Shown here: positions 58,676-64,000 of the stretch, piece after piece
How the letters are laid out: each line of letters opens with the position of its first letter
How positions within the stretch are numbered: the first letter of the stretch is position 1
Assembly (NCBI GenBank): GCA_942486035.1
Contig: CALNXK010000133.1
Coordinates: 1,055,001-1,119,000 of the forward strand
Length of the DNA stretch: 64,000 nt
Direction of reading: 5' to 3'
Origin: Porites lobata
Taxonomy: Eukaryota; Cnidaria; Anthozoa; Scleractinia; Poritidae
The notes under the pieces: generated by a model
Told to the model about the DNA's origin: nothing
Seen by the model: the letters and a program-made list of their open reading frames with translations, nothing else
Database searches by the model: none
Translations under genes and position numbers: made by a program

Positions 58676-59247
58676 TCTGGGATGGGATCGATTTCTTTTC
58701 AGACGAGAACACTGTTGTTTTATGGGATCAAGGATGAGAAAAATCTGTAATTTTGGCATAAGGATTAAAAAAAATGGGTAAAAAATGGGATCATCATATA
58801 ATCCCTACCTTGTTACCAGCCTGATACAACAAGCATTGCTTTATAAACCTCAGTTCAGATAATGAAGTATTGTAAGATAAGATATGAAGGAACTGCAAAA
58901 ACTCTTTCCTGGTAAAATGATACAAAATTTAATTGACAAAAACACAATTCATTCAATGTAACCAGAAAATACCTGCCAAAAGTCCTAACGTCCAACTGAA
59001 AAGCTGAAACACTGTTCTATCGCAGGTCACCACATGTGGGAGCTAAACTCTTGACAGCTACGGCCACATTCACCGTCCTTGTCACGGGATACTGAAAGAA
59101 TCCTCCCTTGAAAGCGTTTTTCTAGACTTTAGATGTAATAGAATTATTGTCAAAATTTGTGCAAAATTTCTACAAAGAACCGAATGACAATAAATAATAA
59201 TACGACAGAGATCTCTTTTAGGCGGAAGGTGTTACGGCGTGTTAATC

Positions 59248-60424
59248 GTCCTAGTCATCGTTGGAGACCCATGGGACGAAAGTTTTCAAGTATGGGCGAA
59301 AGAGCCCCTGGGTACCGACTCTAACCGAGCTATTTCCAAACATCCAAGCGGAAGCAGGCTCCTGATTGGGCACAAAAAATGCTTTGTATTATTGTGCCCA
59401 ATCGGCGAACAGTTTCTCCTGGGTTTTTTTCGTGAGTTCGTACACGACGGCTATTGTTTCAATCACGGCTTGTCTGGCTCATGCACCAAAGAAAAGCACG
59501 CAGTCAGGAAACTTTCAGTTTGATGTAAAATCCCCATCTGATTTCAAAATACTGTCTGCCCGAAAACTAACGACGCCTTTCCAAAAATACAAGCTTGAGC
59601 TTACAACAGGTGTTCACGCTTGCATCGGTCACGTCTTGCGTAAATATTGGAGAATTTTAAAAAGATACCACGACGGCTGACGACCACGAAAACGTAGAAT
59701 GGTAAAAAAAATTCACATTTTTTCAGTTTCTGTCGTGATTATTCCAACTCGCTTACTTTGTCAAATGCAAGCGAAGTCTTCTGGAGCTGAATTTCTATCA
59801 ACCATATCCAAGTTCATGAAGACAATGAATTTTGTCATTGCTTGTTTACGTCCTTCACAAAACATGAAATTACAGTAGACATTTTCACGGGTAGTCGTGC
59901 AGTTGACGGCAAAGAAATGTACAAAAAAGTGTGATGCACGTGCAAAGTTGTTGTTTTGCCTTGTTAAGCTATTGCTTATTTGACTTTAACTTCCTATTAT
60001 TTACGATACATTGTGATGAGTCAAAAACAGAATATTCTCGGGGCAAATTGAATTGCTCATGCTGATAGCATCCCAAACGTTTTCTCGTCTCATCGGTAGT
60101 TCCTTCGTTTCTGGTTAGGAAAGTAGAAAATAAAAGTTTCCCTTGCTCGCACAAGCTTGGTGAATGAACCGGGCAAGTGTGAAAAAACAACAGCCGTCGT
60201 GTACGAACTCACGAAAAGAACTCAGGAGAAACTGTTCGCCGATTGGGAACAATAATACAAAGCATTTTTTGTGTCCAATCAGGAGCCGGTATCCTCTTGA
60301 ATTTTTGGAAATATTTTTGTGAGAGTCGGTACCCAGGGGCTCTTTCGCCCATACTTGAAAACTTTCGTCGCCCCCTTTCTCCCGACCCGACTGACTGCCC
60401 CTGGGTCTCCGAGGATGCGTCCTA
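59248..60424. mobile_element. 1.18-kb inverted-repeat element
   Basis: The left arm (59248 to about 59460) carries GACGAAAGTTTTCAAGTATG, AGCCCCTGGGTACCGACTCT and TTCGTGAGTTCGTACACGAC; the right arm (about 60187-60424) carries the complements in reverse order. The outer end reads GTCCTAG with GGAGACCCA inside. The centre contains a copy of MITE R3 on the opposite strand. The 94- and 104-codon frames in the left arm are not supported as genes. Confidence 0.8.
59660..59965 (-). mobile_element. MITE R3 nested in the 59248-60424 element
   Basis: Shares TTTGTCAAATGCAAGCGAAG, CCATATCCAAGTTC, TTGCTTGTTTACGTCC and AAGAAATGTACAAAAAAGTG with 22707-23010 in the same orientation. Confidence 0.6.
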
Positions 60425-61773
60425 GTCTACCAGACGGAAACGTGGATACAGACCTGTTAATTCACCAGGTACACTGCGTTAATCAAATAATTATTTCGAT
60501 GAAAATAAATTTTGACATAATTATTTGAAGGAACTGTGCTGAATCTTATATATCCAGTTTAAAATAGAGAAAATGAATCGGTTTCTTGAGTCTTCATTGA
60601 AGAATCACAGTTTTTCGTTCAAGAAAAATTACGATAAGACGTTTTCTTTAAAACCTGTAACTAAACCTGTGCGAGTACAATTTAAAATGTGATTTGCAAT
60701 TGTAATCAGTCTGCAGATGTCTGGACGGTTATCCTGCTTTGATTTACGATGTTTAATAAGTTAGAATACAGCAATATTTTTTGTAGCTTCACACACGCAT
60801 CTTTTTAACTAAGAAACTCGGGTACTTTCATAGGCTACTTTAAGCGAAAAAGCTATGATCTTCGATCCTAACTAACTAGAAGACTGTAACAGAAAAATAT
60901 CGAAAGGTGGCTCAAGAGCTTGGACTGCACAGAGGAGTATTGACAACCTTCCATATAAAACGAGATTGAACAGCTTCGTTCGCTCTCTATCGAGGGAAGA
61001 CTTTTCCTTTACGGATGAGGTATATATGCAGTTCGTAAACGCGCGCTGTGCTTGACGCAAAGCGATAGCATGAAGATCTACGTAGATCGATCCGAAGATA
61101 GGCTGTAAATATGTAACACCGTGCAAGGAACTCGAGTTATTCAAATCTTAAGGAGGCCCTTAGCTATTTCTTGACTCTCTGAACTCTTTATTTAAGCAGG
61201 AGAAGGAACGAAATAAATAGAGACGAGAGAAAGCCCGTATGATCCTGACTCAGTCATATTTTCTCCTTACTGACGGATGGAGAATGTTTCTGACAGAGGG
61301 CCCCTTGGTAGACACCACAAAAAGAGAACGTCTACAGTTAATCACAAGAGAGAACGGAAAATCGTTATCAAAAAGCAATCAGCACGTACGTAAGGCTCAT
61401 TACGGAGGATTTTTGTTATTGAATGTAAATGATGTAAATGTACCTAAAGGAAATACCGCTTATAAATAGAGTTACCTTACGCCTTGCGATACTAACTATT
61501 TCAAAGCAAGAATCTTAGACACTTGCCTAGCAAAACTGAGAACAGAAGATTTTTCGACTGACTTTCTTTAAGAGTTAAACCAACGTAATCAGTCATTCAT
61601 AGAGCTCGATAGGGTAATTTTAAACTTCTAGCTTTCTCATAAAGTTGTAGAGTGTTTGAAATATTAATTGCTCCTGTGGTGTACTGTGAATCAAATGTGA
61701 AAGCCAGCCGAACAACAGCATTTTTCGTAACGGACTTCTAAGCTTAATTTGCTTAATTCCTCCATCTCTTAGC
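60425..61773. other. Intergenic DNA before the beta-helix gene
   Basis: No domain-bearing frame was found. An upstream exon of the beta-helix gene, for example for a signal peptide, could lie here, but I cannot identify one. Confidence 0.3.
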
Positions 61774-63112
61774 TCCGCAAAACTATCTGACAGGGACACC
61801 GAACAGGGTACGTGCTGGAATGACAAACGTGAAGCAACCTGGCGGTTCCCTAACTGCCGCTGTTGGAGATGGAATAACTGACGACAAGTCTGCGATTCAG
61901 GCCATAGTAAACCAGGCTCCGATTTCCACCATCAAAAAGGTTTTCTTCCCGGCCTCCTGGTGTGTACCAGGTCAACGGTGATATCGCCATCGCCGACTCT
62001 GTGGAACGTTACGGAACACAGAGTGGTATCGCAGTTATCAAAGCCAGGGATGCATATGCAATAAGAATACAAAATGCTTCACCGGTAACACATGTTTCAA
62101 TAAAGTATCTGTATTTGACGGAATTCGTGTAGAATTTGAAGGTCGATCTACAAACAATATCACAATTAGAGGGTTGCGTATTCTTTTCATCGCAAAATCC
62201 AGGAACAGCAAGCAATGCTTGGAAGAAACAGTTGAAAATGGTTAATCTTAGACAAGGCCGTGTTACCAAAAACGTATTTATGCGCGATTCACATGCTTAT
62301 GGGGTTGCCATCAGTTTCGCTCACACCATGAATGTAACACTAGATAACAACTTGTGTGATCTCAAATTAAGTCAGGATATGCTCTGGTTGTCCGATCAAG
62401 TTGAGCCAAAAAGGTACTGGTCGGGTCCAAAAAATAAATTAGAATTCCTTAAAACTCATTACCATCTTCAAGATGACCAAGGCTACTTTAAAAGTTGTCC
62501 CTATGAACATTGCGACGAAGGAATGCAAATCGAGAAAAACGTTTTCAAGAGAAGTCCCAATACTGGACGACGTAGAGACCCCGCCATATAGCTCAAAGGG
62601 GTCGACAACATCACCGTAATAAGCTACTGCATCGGGTGGCATTAAAGCTCGAAATGGCCAAAATCTTTAGCTTGTTCGGAATTACGTTGACGACACCGGA
62701 ATTCTGCTGTATTCGCACCACAACAAAAGAAAAAAGGCTTGTATTTATATGGGTCTCAAGAACGTTGTAGTCTACGGAAATCACCTCAGAATGCAAACCA
62801 ACCTAAACAATTCAACAAGTGGTTTGAGATACCACGAGCCTCATCAAAATGTTGGAAGAGATGAGAACATCAAATATTCTGGGAATGAATTTTGAGATCA
62901 TTGGTGTCAATAATCCGACTGATTACCCTTGCATTTGGCTGACTAATGGCAATCCGTCTGAACATCACGTGTACGCAGACAACACATACCTTGGCCGAGG
63001 TAACACGTTTAGGATTGCAGGCCGGCATGGCCAGGTCCTTGGTCCTGCAGCATATGAACGAGGCGACTTCAACCAAAGTATCAAAAATACGTTAAACCGT
63101 TATCCTCTATAG
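61774..63112 (+). pseudogene. Pectate-lyase-like right-handed beta-helix protein, decayed
   Basis: The family folds as a parallel beta-helix and usually cleaves or epimerises acidic polysaccharides. After an acceptor-like TCCTCCATCTCTTAG the frame reads LTGTPNRVRAGMTNV and then the hallmark AVGDGITDDKSAIQAIVNQA. It then breaks: a one-base insertion near 61955 (KKVFFP to PPGVYQVNGDIAIADS), shifts near 62100 and 62175, a TAG at 62589-62591 inside DPAI-LKGVDNITVISY, a shift near 62640, and an extra T near 62894. Beyond each break the sequence stays recognisable (DGIRVEFEGRSTNNITIRG, LRYHEPHQNVGRDENI, GNTFRIAGRHGQVLGP). It ends at a TAG at 63110-63112. No intron interrupts the 1.3 kb. The exact enzyme is not determined. 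Confidence 0.8.
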
Positions 63113-63610
63113 AAACCAAACATTCCACTCTATTAAAATGAGTAACTCTGGCACACATTATGAGAATAGTAAAAAAGATTAAAGAGGAATTGCAATATTC
63201 ATAATTACGTATAGAAGAAACAATTAATGTGTTATAAAACTGTTTTAGGGAAATATTAAAATATAATCCAGGAATATATGTGTTTTGTTGAATTGCTCTT
63301 TCACATTGATAGGGGTAGCCATCACGCAGCAGCGCCTCTTAAATCATTACCGTTCATCTTTCTGGTCCATCATTTCCGAGTAAAAACGTCTATTTATCAT
63401 CAGAAAGATAACTTGTTCAAGACAAACTATAAACATGCATAACTGTAATATAGTATTGTTATTAAACAACGAAGGAGTGGTCGCTTTACGCAATGGCAAT
63501 CAGTAATTTCATTTAAATTTCCCTTGCCGTTCAAAGTTCTTTATTAGTAAATTCTGTTAGACACTGTAAGACCGACGACGTGGGTTGATCGCGAGACACG
63601 CCACTTCAGA
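63113..63610. other. Downstream of the beta-helix pseudogene
   Basis: AT-rich, no supported feature. Confidence 0.3.
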
Positions 63611-63725
63611 GGGTGTGGATGGGGTTAGCTGATAGCTGAGAATTGGCCAAAACGTTAACTGTTAGCTGGGAAACGATAAGTTTTTTAACTGATAGCTGAG
63701 ATTCTTTGAGCAGCTGTCAGCTGAA
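63611..63725. mobile_element. Left end of a third Mutator-like relative
   Basis: Starts GGGTGTGGATGGGGTTAGCT and carries the words GCTGATAGCTGAGA, GTTAACTGTTAGCTGGGAAA and AACTGATAGCTGAG. The layout is that of 57345-58675 with a changed subterminal word. The right end was not found before the window ends. Confidence 0.55.
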
Positions 63726-64000
63726 ATTAGTAAATTGTGTCCGAGCCACTGAGAAAAGGTTATCGCCCCTATTGATATTATAGCACCTGCACCTAACTAA
63801 GTGTTTTTTTCCCTAACAATGATTGTAATAAATTTCCGCTCCTGAGGGCCAGCATTGCAAGCTACAAGCAATTGCAAGAATTGAGACAATACTTGACATG
63901 TGCGTCAACTTAGACCCTTTCTTAATGTGATATACTGACGATTTTTAAAAACGTGCATCATGTCTGATATTGATATTTCAAAACAATCTTAGCCTCGTAA

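Noticed and set aside
59239..59680. Two overlapping frames of 94 and 104 codons
   Set aside because: They lie in the arm of an inverted-repeat element and have no domain.

Overview
The window is animal nuclear DNA, most likely from a cnidarian and probably a stony coral. Genes are split by GT-AG introns, intergenic space is AT-rich and packed with short inverted-repeat transposons, and there is a Penelope-like reverse transcriptase and a long TPR-CHAT protein of a kind that is expanded in corals and anemones. The species assignment is inference; no marker gene fixes it.

Four host loci can be supported. (1) 382-3607, minus strand: exons of a CW zinc finger plus PWWP histone reader of the ZCWPW1/2 type; the gene runs off the left edge. 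(2) 11179-19917, plus strand: a complete eight-exon aldo-keto reductase (289 residues; exon lengths sum to an exact multiple of three) with an intact Asp/Tyr/Lys/His tetrad. Its introns hold at least five small transposons. (3) 30716-34077, minus strand: a 1116-residue TPR-CHAT protein on one exon, with about eleven almost identical 40-residue TPR units and an apparently intact His/Cys protease dyad. (4) 61774-63112, plus strand: a pectate-lyase-like beta-helix gene in decay, with at least five frameshifts or stops.

Most of the rest is mobile DNA. Several dated or bounded elements stand out: a TTAA-flanked piggyBac-like MITE (5743-5951), a pogo/Tigger-like MITE (13366-13541), a near-perfect 172-bp hairpin (19314-19485), a Penelope-like RT flanked by 0.94-kb direct repeats and carrying an inverted copy of its own 3' end (22958-27403), LINE fragments (35544, 37404, 50588), tRNA-derived SINE sequences (28222 and 49585), and Mutator-like elements with diverged subterminal words (6707, 57345, 63611).

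From 39259 to 56281 lies a 17-kb array of three direct copies of a large unit with no credible coding sequence. Copy 1 is shortened. The boundary between copies 1 and 2 is split by a 1.9-kb transposon with 500-bp palindromic arms. Copy 2 is split by a mariner and by a composite SINE/LINE block. Copy 3 carries a 460-bp piece of the unit itself. Comparing copies gives clean empty sites and an order of events.

The most novel material is the Penelope rearrangement, the multi-palindrome transposon at 42173-44051, the large noncoding tandem unit and the homogenised TPR-CHAT gene. No operon-like organisation is seen; the host genes appear unrelated in function.
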